Shown piece after piece: positions 1-8,386 of a stretch of DNA of 64,000 nt; position 1 is the first letter of the stretch; each line of letters starts with the position of its first letter. Made by a program: the position numbers and the translations under genes. A model generated the notes under the pieces. The model was given only the letters and a program-made list of their open reading frames with translations. It did not search any database and had not been told where the DNA came from. Location: positions 124,001 to 188,000 of the forward strand of contig NZ_SBHO01000002.1 in NCBI RefSeq assembly GCF_006980705.1, in the 5' to 3' direction. The stretch is from Tepidiphilus olei (lineage in GTDB: Bacteria; Pseudomonadota; Gammaproteobacteria; Burkholderiales; Rhodocyclaceae).

Positions 1-897
1 ACCGATTTCATCCAATTCCCTACGCAAGGTCTCGCTCGGCTCGACCACCTTCATCCCGTTTGCCTTCAACTGCTCCACATACCAGGCAGTTTTTTCCTCC
101 GAAATTTTCCAACCTCGTTCCTCGGCCGCTTTGGCCGCCTCGAGCACCGCTCGTTGCGCATTTGGGTCGAGCTCCATGAAAGCGCGTTGTGACACGAACA
201 CCACGTTTTTCGGCAACCATGCTTTGACGTCATAAAAATACGAAAGATACTCCCAACTCTTACGGTCGTAACCGGTAGCCGAAGAAGTGAAATTGGCATC
301 CAACATGCCCGTGGCCAATGCTTGCGGCAGATCGGCCTCCTGAATGGTGACCGGCTGCGCCCCCATGTGCTCGATCATCTTGGCCACCGTGGGACTGTAG
401 GCGCGGATCTTCCACCCCTTGAGGTCGGCGAGCGAATTCACCGGCTTCTTTGTGTAGAGCCCTTGAGGCGGCCACGGTACGGCATAGAGAATTTTCATGC
501 CCTGCTTGGCAAAGGCCTCTTCGATCGCCGCGCGGGAAACTTGCCACAAGCGCTTGGCGTCAGCATAGCCGGTAGCCACGAAAGGAACGGTGTCCAATGC
601 GAACAAGGGATTTTCGTTGGCCAAGCTTGAAATGATGACTTCACCAATCTGGGCTTGACCGGTTTGCACCGCTCGTTTGATTTCATTGGCTTTGAATAAA
701 GATCCGCCCGGATGGACCTGGATACGTAGCGCACCATCCGTTGCCGCTGCGACATCCTCGACGAAACGCTGGATGTTTTCAGTGTGCAAGTTTCCCGGCG
801 GATATGGAGTTGGCATATCCCAGACGGTCGATCTGGCCATTGCCGAACCCAGGGAGAAACAACCCAAAAGGATCGAAATGAACAAATTACGAATCAT
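1..897 (-). CDS. TRAP transporter solute-binding protein, DctP family (partial)
   Basis: The gene reads leftward and leaves the window before its stop, so only about 299 N-terminal residues are seen. It starts with a signal peptide (MIRNLFISILLGCFSLGSAMA) and continues as a DctP-type periplasmic binding protein. Typical segments are an early TPYPPGN, HPGGSLFKANEIKRAVQTGQ near residue 65, PWPPQGLYTKKPVNSLADLKGWKIR, and the later LPQALATGMLDANFTS. These proteins deliver organic acids to DctQM-type permeases in the inner membrane; the permease genes should lie beyond the left edge. I chose the ATG at 897, preceded by GGAG. An in-frame ATG at 909 with its own GGGAG is possible but would add an acidic MEST ahead of the signal peptide. 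Base composition is slightly more AT-rich than in neighbouring genes. Confidence 0.85.
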   Translation of the reverse strand, partial: MIRNLFISILLGCFSLGSAMARSTVWDMPTPYPPGNLHTENIQRFVEDVAAATDGALRIQVHPGGSLFKANEIKRAVQTGQAQIGEVIISSLANENPLFALDTVPFVATGYADAKRLWQVSRAAIEEAFAKQGMKILYAVPWPPQGLYTKKPVNSLADLKGWKIRAYSPTVAKMIEHMGAQPVTIQEADLPQALATGMLDANFTSSATGYDRKSWEYLSYFYDVKAWLPKNVVFVSQRAFMELDPNAQRAVLEAAKAAEERGWKISEEKTAWYVEQLKANGMKVVEPSETLRRELDEIG

Positions 898-1508
898 GGT
901 CGACTCCATCAATAATCTCCCGAAAAAGATTAGAGTAATTTTTCTTTGTTTGCAATGTTGCTCGCAACACCGCACAGAATACCGGTCGTGACCGAGCACT
1001 GGAGATACCTCTGCGTAGCGCATGGCGCGGTGTCCCTGCCATGCGCACGATATGGCATTGCCGCCCGAAGGACAGTATCAGACCCTTGGTGCGTTTGCGG
1101 CGGTCATGCATGGGGTCGTGCATGGTACAGCAGCGCGCCAGCTCCTCGGCCTTGCCCGCGTAGGGAAGATGTGCCTCGTCGGGCTCTGCCGCAGTCACCG
1201 CAAAGCAGGCATTGTGCTGGGCGAAGTACCGCGCCAGGAAGGCATTGGCGCTGGCCAGGGTGCGCTGGAACTGCGTCGGCGCTTCGTCCTGCGGATCGTG
1301 CCGGGTGAAGCTGCCGTGCTGGTCGCTGGTCGCTGTAGAGCGCCGCCGGGCGGCCATGGACAGACGCGCAACACCTCCGCATCGACCCGATGCGGACATT
1401 TTTGCCCAGAGCGGACATTACTATTTTGCTCTTACACCCTCGCCACCCCCTATTGCAGTGCATCAAGCATGGGATTACACTCATTTCTTTTCGCAACAAG
1501 TTGCAACA
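898..1508. other. Intergenic stretch holding a transposase relic
   Basis: This 611-base gap separates the TRAP binding protein from the rightward hypothetical gene. Its left part (about 910-1000) is AT-rich and should carry the promoter of the leftward TRAP gene, though no convincing -35/-10 pair stands out. The centre holds a decayed transposase, listed separately. The right end (about 1400-1508) shows no clear ribosome binding site for the next gene. Confidence 0.5.
1010..1280 (-). pseudogene. Transposase C-terminal relic (ISNCY-like)
   Basis: On the minus strand one frame reads PTQFQRTLASANAFLARYF, then QHNACFAVTAAEPDEAHLP, and later LILSFGRQCHIVRMAGTPRH. This order resembles the end of a DDE transposase of the ISNCY type: the stretch after the last catalytic Glu, the (Y/H)NARFAV motif and the following beta-strand segment. 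No intact catalytic core or N-terminal helix-turn-helix is present and no terminal repeats are evident, so it is a fragment of an old insertion. The family assignment rests on remembered motif similarity. Confidence 0.55.
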
Positions 1509-2447
1509 ATGGCTCAAGATACCGTAACCTCACCACCCAACGGTATGCGGCGCGTCATCGATGGCGTCGAGCGGGTCTATTACGACGGTTACTGGGTCAA
1601 GACCTATCCCATCCCCAAAGACACCGTCCAGGCCAAACGCACCCTCATCGCGGCCCTCACCCGGCGGCTCTTCAATCACGTCGAACACGGCCTGAACGTG
1701 CCCGGAAAACGGCTCGACGAGGCCCGTGCCGCCTATGAAGCCGAAACCAATCCACAGAAGAAACGCGTCAAAGGCGCGATGCTCGCCGGGGCGCTCTTCA
1801 ATCGCGCCACCGATATCTTCACCAAGCTCACGGAGCTCGAAGAGCTCGGCGTCAAGATCAAGCCCGACAACGAACTGATGCGTGAATGCGGCCGCTGCCT
1901 GCAAGAAGCGCTCTCCTTAGGGCGGCTCGTGCTCCACCGTAGCGGCGAAGAGGGCATCGACGAACTCTGGGGCGAACCCTTCCGCGCCTTCTCCATCCCC
2001 ATCGAAGATTTCTACGAAAGCCGCTACCTCAAAATCGCCTGGTCGATGCGCGACATCGACCGGATCGCTCAAGTGATGTCCGCCACCATCGGACACCACC
2101 CTTTCTTCCAGGGCGTCACGCCCTACGTCGAAGCCTACGCCCGCGCCGCTAAAATCAAGACCGAAACACTGCGCACCGACAAAGAAATTTTCGACGTCTG
2201 GGCCGACTTCGTCGTCGCTGGCGAAAATCTCACCAATTACAAGCCCAAGCTACCTGCCCCTCCCACGCGTGAAGAGCTGCTACTCATCACCGATGGAGAG
2301 CGCCTCATACTCGATGGCAAGGAACTCATCGGCCACATCACCCGCGCCCGAACGCCCATGCCCAAGAGCACGCAAAACTACATCGCCCGCTGCGAACATT
2401 TCGCCACGGGGGCGCTTGCCATCACCCGGCACCGGCTGGTCGCCTGA
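1509..2447 (+). CDS. Conserved hypothetical protein (312 aa)
   Basis: I do not recognise the family. The product is about 312 residues, soluble, with no signal peptide or membrane segment. The N-terminal part contains VERVYYDGYWVKTYPIP; a basic helical section follows (KRTLIAALTRRLFNHVEHG), and the middle is a charged helix-rich region. The frame stays open upstream to 1212, but that part overlaps the transposase relic and codes an atypical peptide. I therefore start at MAQDTVTSPP; a later ATG at 1545 (MRRVIDGVER) is also possible because neither has a clear Shine-Dalgarno. Codon use is normal for the window. It is monocistronic and followed by a dispersed repeat. Confidence 0.65.
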   Translation: MAQDTVTSPPNGMRRVIDGVERVYYDGYWVKTYPIPKDTVQAKRTLIAALTRRLFNHVEHGLNVPGKRLDEARAAYEAETNPQKKRVKGAMLAGALFNRATDIFTKLTELEELGVKIKPDNELMRECGRCLQEALSLGRLVLHRSGEEGIDELWGEPFRAFSIPIEDFYESRYLKIAWSMRDIDRIAQVMSATIGHHPFFQGVTPYVEAYARAAKIKTETLRTDKEIFDVWADFVVAGENLTNYKPKLPAPPTREELLLITDGERLILDGKELIGHITRARTPMPKSTQNYIARCEHFATGALAITRHRLVA

Positions 2448-2510
2448 AACAACCGGGCACCACGAAAAGCCGTTGCCAGCGGCTGCAGGGCAAGGCATCC
2501 GGTGCACGGA

Positions 2511-2597
2511 AGATGACGTCGATCACACAGCGAGACGAGCGTCCGAGCCCCGGAGAACGCCGCCATACAGCCGCGCAGCAGCTTATTCGAGCCGCCT
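2511..2597 (+). repeat. Dispersed intergenic repeat, copy A
   Basis: One of five related segments in this window. The core (about 2536-2590) shares blocks such as TCCGAGC, AACGCCGCCATAC and GCCGCGCAG with copy B at 6.4 kb and more weakly with copies at 14.6, 18.7 and 36.5 kb. It lies between two plus-strand genes and may extend left to about 2452. Read on the minus strand it gives a LLRGCMAAFSGAR peptide, echoed by LLRGRMAALRGAR in copy B, which is repeat translation and not a gene. Confidence 0.7.
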
Positions 2598-2614
2598 ACA
2601 GGGAACACCCGGAA

Positions 2615-3265
2615 ATGAGCACTTCGATTCTTCCCAAGCCTCTCATCGCGCTCCTGCTCATCGTCCTGCCGGTGCTCGCCTGGTCATGGCACGAACCCGC
2701 CGATCGCCTCACCTGGTGGCTCGAAGCCATGCCGGTCGTGCTCGCGCTGCCGCTGCTGCTAGCCACCGGCCGGCGCTTCCCCCTCACGCCGCTGCTGTAT
2801 GGGGTCATCTCGATTCACATGGTCTTCCTGCTCGTGGGCGCACACTACACCTATGCCCAGACCCCTGTCGAATTCTGGCTCAAGGATCTCCTCGCGCTGG
2901 AGCGCAACCCTTACGATCGCCTCGGCCATTTTCTACAGGGTGCCACGCCGGCCCTGCTCGCCCGCGAACTCTTCGTGCGCCTGGCGATCGTGCGCGGCAG
3001 AGGCTGGCAGCAATTCCTCGCCATTGCCGTCGCACTCGCCTTCAGCGCCTTCTACGAACTGCTCGAATGGGGCGCCGCGGTGGCCTATGGCGCCGAAGCC
3101 GAACACTTCCTCGCCATGCAGGGTGACATCTGGGATACCCAATGGGACATGGCTACCGCGCTGATCGCCGCCATCTCGATCCTCCCGCTCAGTGATAGGC
3201 TGCACCGTCGGCAGATATCCACCCTCACCGTTCAGTCGGATCCTGCCGCCCCACCGTCTCGATGA
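2615..3265 (+). CDS. YjdF-like inner-membrane protein (DUF2238)
   Basis: A 216-residue integral membrane protein of the DUF2238/YjdF family, whose function is unknown. Hydrophobic helices are visible at about residues 7-24, 35-50, 55-75, 120-145 and 178-195. Family hallmarks include [12 protein letters not shown] near residue 97, the [13 protein letters not shown] segment near 140, and [17 protein letters not shown] near 170, rich in conserved Asp, Trp and Glu. The start at MSTSILPKP is preceded by GGGAACACCCGGAA; the open frame further upstream is the dispersed repeat. Its 3' end overlaps the convergent mnmA by 41 bases. Confidence 0.85.
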   Translation: MSTSILPKPLIALLLIVLPVLAWSWHEPADRLTWWLEAMPVVLALPLLLATGRRFPLTPLLYGVISIHMVFLLVGAHYTYAQTPVEFWLKDLLALERNPYDRLGHFLQGATPALLARELFVRLAIVRGRGWQQFLAIAVALAFSAFYELLEWGAAVAYGAEAEHFLAMQGDIWDTQWDMATALIAAISILPLSDRLHRRQISTLTVQSDPAAPPSR

Positions 3266-4397
3266 TCCCCCCGCCCAGACACACGCGGGACTCATACACC
3301 ACCACGCTCTGCCCCGGCGTGAGCGCCCACTGCGGCTGCGCGAATACGATCTCGGCGCAATCCCCCTCCACCCGCTCGATCTCGCAGGGGGCATCGCTCG
3401 AGCGGTAGCGCGGTTTGGCCGTATACACCCAATGCGTGTGCGGCGCACGGCCCGCGATCCAGTGGCAGCGCACCGCCGTGAGCCGATCGTGCCACAGCGC
3501 CGGGTGCTCGCGCCCCTGCACCACGTAGAGCACGTTGGCCGCCACGTCCTTGGCCGCCACGTACCACGCCTCGTGCTCGTCGGGATTCGCCCCCCCCTTC
3601 ACCCCGCCGATGCCCAACCCCTTGCGTTGCCCCAATGTGTAGTACATCACTCCCTGGTGCGTCCCCAACACGCGCCCATCGTCGAGCGAGCGGATCTCGC
3701 CGGGGCACGCCGGCAGGTAGCGCTGCAAGAACTCCCGAAACGGCCGCTCGCCGATGAAACAGATCCCCGTCGAATCCTTCTTCTCCGCCACCGGCAGCTC
3801 CAGCGCCCGGGCGATTCTGCGCACTTCACGCTTGTAGAGGCGCCCCAACGGAAACATCGAGCGCGAAAGCTGCGCCTGGTCAAGCCGGTAGAGGAAATAG
3901 CTCTGATCCTTCGTGCCGTCCTCCGCCTTGAGGAGTTGATACGTCGCCCCCTCCTCGTCCTCCCAGCGCCGCACCTGCGCGTAGTGCCCCGTGGCGATGC
4001 GCTCGGCCCCCAGCGCCATGGCATGATCGAGGAAACAGGCGAACTTGATCTCGGCGTTGCACAGCACGTCCGGATTGGGCGTGCGCCCCGCCGCGTATTC
4101 GGCGAGGAATTCCGAGAAGACCCGCTCCTTGTATTCCTTGGCGAAATTGACGACTTCCAGCTCGACGCCCAGCAGGTCGCACACGCTCACCACGTCGATC
4201 AGATCCTGGCGCGTGGAGCAATATTCCTCGTCGTCATCGTCTTCCCAATTCTTCATGAACACGCCCGTCACACGCCAGCCGCGCTCCTTCAGAATCCAGG
4301 CCGCCACCGACGAATCCACCCCGCCCGAGAGCCCAACCACCACGTGGCGCCCTTCGCCCGGCTCGACGCCGATCGCATCCCAATCGAGTTGCTCCAT
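3225..4397 (-). CDS. mnmA: tRNA 2-thiouridine(34) synthase MnmA
   Basis: A 390-residue cytoplasmic enzyme that thiolates U34 in the anticodons of tRNA-Lys, -Glu and -Gln, using sulfur relayed from IscS and the Tus proteins. The ATP-binding PP-loop SGGVDSS is near residue 24. The catalytic cysteines fit the conserved [12 protein letters not shown] and [16 protein letters not shown] motifs, and ATGHYAQ and [10 protein letters not shown] are also typical. The ATG at 4397 is placed 5 bases after AGGAG; the GTG just before it is too close. It follows nudJ by 9 bases, the same order as in E. coli. Confidence 0.96.
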   Translation of the reverse strand: MEQLDWDAIGVEPGEGRHVVVGLSGGVDSSVAAWILKERGWRVTGVFMKNWEDDDDEEYCSTRQDLIDVVSVCDLLGVELEVVNFAKEYKERVFSEFLAEYAAGRTPNPDVLCNAEIKFACFLDHAMALGAERIATGHYAQVRRWEDEEGATYQLLKAEDGTKDQSYFLYRLDQAQLSRSMFPLGRLYKREVRRIARALELPVAEKKDSTGICFIGERPFREFLQRYLPACPGEIRSLDDGRVLGTHQGVMYYTLGQRKGLGIGGVKGGANPDEHEAWYVAAKDVAANVLYVVQGREHPALWHDRLTAVRCHWIAGRAPHTHWVYTAKPRYRSSDAPCEIERVEGDCAEIVFAQPQWALTPGQSVVVYESRVCLGGGIIETVGRQDPTER

Positions 4398-4406
4398 CAC
4401 GGCTCC

Positions 4407-4868
4407 TCAGCCCGCCAAATGGCGGATCAGATCCAGGCTGTAACGCCGCCCCTCGCGCCAATCGCGCACGCAGGAAAGCACCATGGGGCTGCGCAGACGC
4501 TCTTCGCGCCCCGCCGCCTCCACTTCTTCCGGCGACAGCCACAGCGTGCGCAAAATCCCCTCGTCCAGCGCGCGATCGGGCTCCTCGCCCGTCACCTTGC
4601 CGGAAAAGGCGAAGCGCAGATAGGTGAGCGCCCCGTCCGGTCGGGTCCAGTGATACACCCCCACCACGGCGTTGGGCACGAACCGCAGACGGGTCTCTTC
4701 CAGTGTTTCACGCGCCACGGCGTCGACGAGCGACTCCCCCGGCTCCAAATGTCCCGCCGGCTGGTTCAAGCGCACGCCGAACTCCGTCTCTTCCTCGACA
4801 AACAAAAAGCGCCCCTCGCGCTCGATCACCGCCGCCACCGTCACGTGCGGCCGCCACACTTCGCCCAT
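4407..4868 (-). CDS. nudJ: NUDIX hydrolase, NudJ-like
   Basis: A 153-residue Nudix pyrophosphatase resembling NudJ, which hydrolyses nucleoside and thiamine phosphates. The Nudix box is GHLEPGESLVDAVARETLEE followed by TRL at about residues 39-61. It keeps the metal-binding RExxEE glutamates, but the usual Gly after EE-x is Arg. The N-terminus MGEVWRPHVTVAAVIEREGRFL fits the family. GAGG lies 6 bases before the ATG. With mnmA 9 bases downstream this forms the nudJ-mnmA operon known in gammaproteobacteria, which supports the name. Confidence 0.88.
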   Translation of the reverse strand: MGEVWRPHVTVAAVIEREGRFLFVEEETEFGVRLNQPAGHLEPGESLVDAVARETLEETRLRFVPNAVVGVYHWTRPDGALTYLRFAFSGKVTGEEPDRALDEGILRTLWLSPEEVEAAGREERLRSPMVLSCVRDWREGRRYSLDLIRHLAG

Positions 4869-5086
4869 CGCGCGCCTCAGACTTTACCGAAAAGAGCATT
4901 ATATAAGACCGGCGAAGCAGCCTATGGGCGCCCGAACGACCGCCCGACACGGCTACAGGACGGCGTCGTGCGGTGCTCGAACGCCCCCCGATCGGAGGGC
5001 TTCGCAACCGACCCCGCTCGTAGTGGTTTTTCGCGAGACTCGGAAGTGTGCGATCATCTTCTACTCCAACACGTGAGGAGACGACG

Positions 5087-5716
5087 ATGAAACTCTATGA
5101 CTATCCGCCTGCGCCGAACCCCCGACGCGTTCGCATCTTTCTCGCGGAGAAAGGCATCGAAGTGCCGACCGAAGCCGTGGATCTACGTCAGGGGGCGCAA
5201 CTCAGCGAAGCGTTTCGCCGAATCAACCCGCAGTGCGTGGTCCCCTACCTCGTGCTCGACGACGGCACCGGCATCAGCGAATCGATCGCCATCTGCCGCT
5301 ACTTCGAAGCGCTGCAGCCTGACCCGCCGCTCTTCGGCAAGACCCCGCTCGAGCAGGCTCTGGTGGAAATGTGGAGTCGGCGCGCCGAGTTCGAAGGCTT
5401 GCTCGCCGTCGCCGATGCCTTGCGCAATTCCGCACCGGCTTTCAAGAACCGCGCACTCCCAGGCGCCGATGACTTCGAGCAGATTCCGGCCCTCGTCGAA
5501 CGCGGACAGCGCCGCACGAAACGCTTTTTCGATGTACTAGAAGAGCGTCTCGCACACTCGACTTTTCTGGCGGGCGATTTCTTTTCAGTAGCCGACATCA
5601 CCGCGTTCGTCACGGTAGACTTCGCCGGCTGGATCAAGCTCACCCTGCCAGAAACGCACATCAACGCTCGACGCTGGTACGAGACGGTACGGGCACGGCC
5701 GAGCGCGTCCGCCTGA
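5087..5716 (+). CDS. Glutathione S-transferase family protein
   Basis: A 209-residue cytosolic protein with the two-domain GST fold. The thioredoxin-like N-terminal domain (about 1-80) has MKLYDYPPAPNPRRVRIFLAEKG, the cis-proline segment CVVPYLVLDDG and the glutathione-binding ISESIAICRYFE. The helical C-terminal domain carries FLAGDFFSVADITAF, the usual folding motif. A Ser/Cys at the first-strand catalytic position is not obvious, with YPPAPNPRR in its place, as in many bacterial GSTs of unknown substrate. GAGGAG precedes the ATG. It stands alone and is convergent with the next gene. Confidence 0.88.
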   Translation: MKLYDYPPAPNPRRVRIFLAEKGIEVPTEAVDLRQGAQLSEAFRRINPQCVVPYLVLDDGTGISESIAICRYFEALQPDPPLFGKTPLEQALVEMWSRRAEFEGLLAVADALRNSAPAFKNRALPGADDFEQIPALVERGQRRTKRFFDVLEERLAHSTFLAGDFFSVADITAFVTVDFAGWIKLTLPETHINARRWYETVRARPSASA

Positions 5717-5731
5717 GCGTCACGAACGAAA

Positions 5732-6307
5732 TCACCGACCGACCAAAGCCCCCTTCAGGGACTCCTGCGCAGGCGAAGGACCCAGCCAGATCGCCAGCAG
5801 TACCGGGAAGAAACCCGGCTCACGCACCGGCTCCATCAACGCCTGTCCATCGACGAGAATGGAAGTTTCTCCATGAAGGTTCTCGGTGATTTCCACGGCG
5901 GTCCCTGCTTTCATCTCGCCTGCCGCTTCCATCGCCGCCCTGAGTCTGGCCAAAGGATCACGAAACGGGGCGAGCGCATCCGGCGCATGATTCTTCTCGA
6001 GTCCCTCCCACAGCGCTTCGGCAAAGGTGCGTCCGTCCAAGCGTCGCAGCAAGCGAATCGCAATCACCCGCGGCGGTGGAGACGACAATGCCGCCTCGGC
6101 CGTTTCCGCCCGCTGCGGCAGATACAAAGCGATGGCATAGACGTCGAAGACGAGTCTCGTACGCACCCCCGAACCGTTGCGCACGAGCACCTGTCCTTCA
6201 CGTTCGAGGGTTGGTGCGAATTCCCCCTGCCCCTCTCCGCCCCAAGCCAATGACCCGAAGCACGACAAACCGCACAAGATGAGCATCCAGCGGCGCAAGG
6301 TATCCAT
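5732..6307 (-). CDS. Secreted chalcone-isomerase-like protein
   Basis: A 191-residue exported protein of the bacterial chalcone isomerase-like family (Chalcone_3). A signal peptide (MDTLRRWMLILCGLSCFGSLAWG) is followed by QVLVRNGSGVRTRLVFDVYAIALYLP, the beta-strand hallmark of the fold, and the later GTAVEITENL and TSILVDGQALMEPV. Bacterial members lack a proven isomerase role and are generally periplasmic proteins of unknown job. I start at 6307 because GGAG sits 6 bases upstream and the signal peptide follows directly; the longer frame to 6361 would bury it. Confidence 0.8.
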   Translation of the reverse strand: MDTLRRWMLILCGLSCFGSLAWGGEGQGEFAPTLEREGQVLVRNGSGVRTRLVFDVYAIALYLPQRAETAEAALSSPPPRVIAIRLLRRLDGRTFAEALWEGLEKNHAPDALAPFRDPLARLRAAMEAAGEMKAGTAVEITENLHGETSILVDGQALMEPVREPGFFPVLLAIWLGPSPAQESLKGALVGR

Positions 6308-6394
6308 ACAAAACTCCAACAAACGTTTGAATCGAATAAATGCTAGTGACAATGCTTTCATTCGTCAACGCCCTCATGCGTAGGGTAGCTCGCA

Positions 6395-6478
6395 GAATCA
6401 TCGCACCAAGATAGGCGAGCATCCGAGCACCGCGCAACGCCGCCATACGGCCGCGCAGTAGGTCATTCGCGACGCTCC
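6395..6478 (+). repeat. Dispersed intergenic repeat, copy B
   Basis: This is the best reference copy of the five-member repeat. It includes GAGCATCCGAGCACCGCG, AACGCCGCCATACGG and GCGCAGTAGGTCATTCGCG. It fills the gap between the leftward chalcone-isomerase-like gene and the rightward YlqF GTPase, ending about 17 bases before the latter's start, so it may be in that mRNA's leader. A weak inverted arrangement (GCCGCC with GGCCGC) is visible inside. Confidence 0.75.
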
Positions 6479-6495
6479 GTAGTATGATCGGCCCC

Positions 6496-7404
6496 ATGCC
6501 CATCCAATGGTTTCCCGGCCACATGCACGCGGCGCGGCGCAAGCTCGAAGAGACGCTTGCCGACGTCGACGTGCTCATCGAAGTGCTCGACGCGCGCATT
6601 CCCGCAGCGAGCCGCAACCCCGTGCTCGAGACGCTGCGCCGCAGCCGACAGCGCCCCTGCCTGAAACTGCTCAACAAAGCCGACCTCGCCGATCCGGCCC
6701 GTACCGCCGAATGGATCGCCGCCTTCGAGCGCGAAGAGGGTGTGCGCGCGCTCGCCGTCTGCGCCAAGAATCCAGCCGACGTACGTCGCATCCTGCCCGC
6801 CTGCGAGCGGCTCGCTCCGCACCGCAGCGAACCGACCAAACCGCTGCGCTTGATGATCGCCGGCATCCCCAACGTCGGCAAATCCACGCTGCTCAACGCC
6901 CTCCTCGGGCGCAAAGCCGCCAAGGTCGGGGACGAGCCGGCGGTGACGAAAAGCGTGCAACGCTACGATCTGCCGGGCTTGCGCAGCATCACCGACACCC
7001 CCGGCCTGATGTGGCCCAAGATCGAATTCGACGCCGACGGTTACCTGCTCGCCGCTTGCCACGCCATTGGGCGTAACGCCGTGGCCGAAGAGGAAGTCGC
7101 GGCCTTTCTCGCCGAGACCCTGATCGCCCAAGGCTACGCCGATCGGCTCACCGCACGCTATCGTCTCGACCCCACGGGGATGAACGGCGACGAGATCGTT
7201 GCAGCCATCGGCGAGCGGCGCGGCTGCCGACGCAAGGGCGGCGAACTCGACCGGGAAAAGGCGGCCAATATCCTCCTGCAGGATTTTCGCGAGGGCAAGC
7301 TCGGCCCCCTCACCCTGGAGACACCCGCCTCACGCGCCGCCATGATCGCCGCGCACGAGGCGGCCCTGCTCGCCGAAGCGGACGATCAGCCGACCAGGCG
7401 ATAG
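6496..7404 (+). CDS. ylqF: Ribosome biogenesis GTPase, YlqF/RbgA type
   Basis: A 302-residue circularly permuted GTPase that helps mature the 50S subunit. The permutation is plain: the G4 motif NKAD comes first (near residue 60), then G1 GIPNVGKST (near 125) and G3 DTPG (near 170). The N-terminus MPIQWFPGHMHAARRKL is diagnostic of YlqF. A helical C-terminal RNA-binding part closes with GELDREKAANILLQDFREGKLG. I start at the ATG at 6496, not the upstream ATG at 6484, because MPIQWFPGHM is the conserved N-terminus. The 3' end overlaps the convergent TonB-like gene by 19 bases. Confidence 0.93.
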   Translation: MPIQWFPGHMHAARRKLEETLADVDVLIEVLDARIPAASRNPVLETLRRSRQRPCLKLLNKADLADPARTAEWIAAFEREEGVRALAVCAKNPADVRRILPACERLAPHRSEPTKPLRLMIAGIPNVGKSTLLNALLGRKAAKVGDEPAVTKSVQRYDLPGLRSITDTPGLMWPKIEFDADGYLLAACHAIGRNAVAEEEVAAFLAETLIAQGYADRLTARYRLDPTGMNGDEIVAAIGERRGCRRKGGELDREKAANILLQDFREGKLGPLTLETPASRAAMIAAHEAALLAEADDQPTRR

Positions 7405-8270
7405 CCGATCGGCACCGTGAGTTCACCGTGGGCACACACGGCTGCGTCCCCCTCTAGCGCCGCGAGCCCCTCCCGCACGAGCGCGAGCGCCGCATCGTCG
7501 AGCCAGGGCGAACCCGACGAGCGCTCGAGCCGCACGAGCGCTTTCCCATCGCTACAGGAGAGCCGCACCCAGACGGTGCCCTCCACACCCAGACGGCGCG
7601 CCTTGGGCGGATAGACCTTGTGGGCTTCGAGCCAGGCGCGCAGCCGCTCGGCCCAAGGCGCCCCTCCTTCGGATTCACCGTCGCCTTTCCCTTTCCTGCC
7701 ACCGCCGACCAACGAGCCGCTCATCGCCCCTGCCGGTGGCGTCGGCGCGCCCTCCCCCTTCGCACCCGCAATCTCACCGCCGCCCCGCGCCCCATCGCCC
7801 TCCAAGGGATCCTGCACCGACACCTCGCCTTCCTCGCCAGCAAGCGCCGCCGCAGGTTGCTTTTCCTTTTCTGGTCGGGGAGCGTGAATCCTGGGCGATG
7901 GCACCTGCTCCGGCCTCGCTGCCGTGGCGCGCGCGCGAGGGGCCTCGATGGAACGTACCGCCGCCAGGGGTTCGGCAGGCGGCTGTCGTCGTGGCTCCTG
8001 GACCGGCGATTCCGCGGCAGCTGTCTCACGCCCCTGCTCCCCGCTCACCGGTTCTCCCCCCGCGACCCCCGTCGGCTCCTCCGTAAACGGCCCGATCAAG
8101 GACACGGCAAACGGCGGCGGCTCCCGAGGAGGCCAAGCGGACGAAAACCCCAGCGCCAGCAGTCCGTAGGCGAGCACGTGAAGCGCGAACGTCGCCACCC
8201 AGGCCGCCAACACGAACCGCCACTGCCCCGCCGCGCGTCGACGCTTTCCGCCGAACGAATCTTCTCGCAT
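7386..8270 (-). CDS. TonB-like energy transducer
   Basis: A 294-residue inner-membrane-anchored protein. One transmembrane helix lies at about residues 18-38 (FVLAAWVATFALHVLAYGLLALG). A long low-complexity periplasmic linker rich in Pro, Ala, Glu and Gly follows. The C-terminal domain (about 210-294) has PWAERLRAWLEAHKVYPPKARRLGVEGTVWVRL, with the YP(P)xAR motif of TonB, and ends in LTVPIGYRLVG. It should carry proton-motive energy from an ExbB/ExbD complex to outer-membrane receptors. No exbBD is adjacent; the only receptor seen is the copper receptor at 16-18 kb. The start MREDSFGGKRRR puts a short basic stretch before the helix. Confidence 0.85.
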   Translation of the reverse strand: MREDSFGGKRRRAAGQWRFVLAAWVATFALHVLAYGLLALGFSSAWPPREPPPFAVSLIGPFTEEPTGVAGGEPVSGEQGRETAAAESPVQEPRRQPPAEPLAAVRSIEAPRARATAARPEQVPSPRIHAPRPEKEKQPAAALAGEEGEVSVQDPLEGDGARGGGEIAGAKGEGAPTPPAGAMSGSLVGGGRKGKGDGESEGGAPWAERLRAWLEAHKVYPPKARRLGVEGTVWVRLSCSDGKALVRLERSSGSPWLDDAALALVREGLAALEGDAAVCAHGELTVPIGYRLVG

Positions 8271-8386
8271 GATGCGTTTCAAAGAAAGCCAAACGGGAAT
8301 TATCGCATCCGCAAGGTACGCACAGGCGCTCCATCGGCGTCCTGGATTTACGCTATCATTGAACATACCCCAGAGGGAGCGAGACC

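Noticed and set aside
1212-1508. Extending the 312-residue hypothetical gene upstream to 1212
   Set aside because: The extra 99 residues overlap the transposase relic and look like non-coding translation; the downstream start gives a better-formed protein.
7386-8270. Calling the TonB-like protein TolA
   Set aside because: The Ala/Pro/Glu-rich linker could suggest TolA, but the VYPPKARRLGVEGTVWV segment and terminal strand are those of TonB, and no tol genes adjoin.
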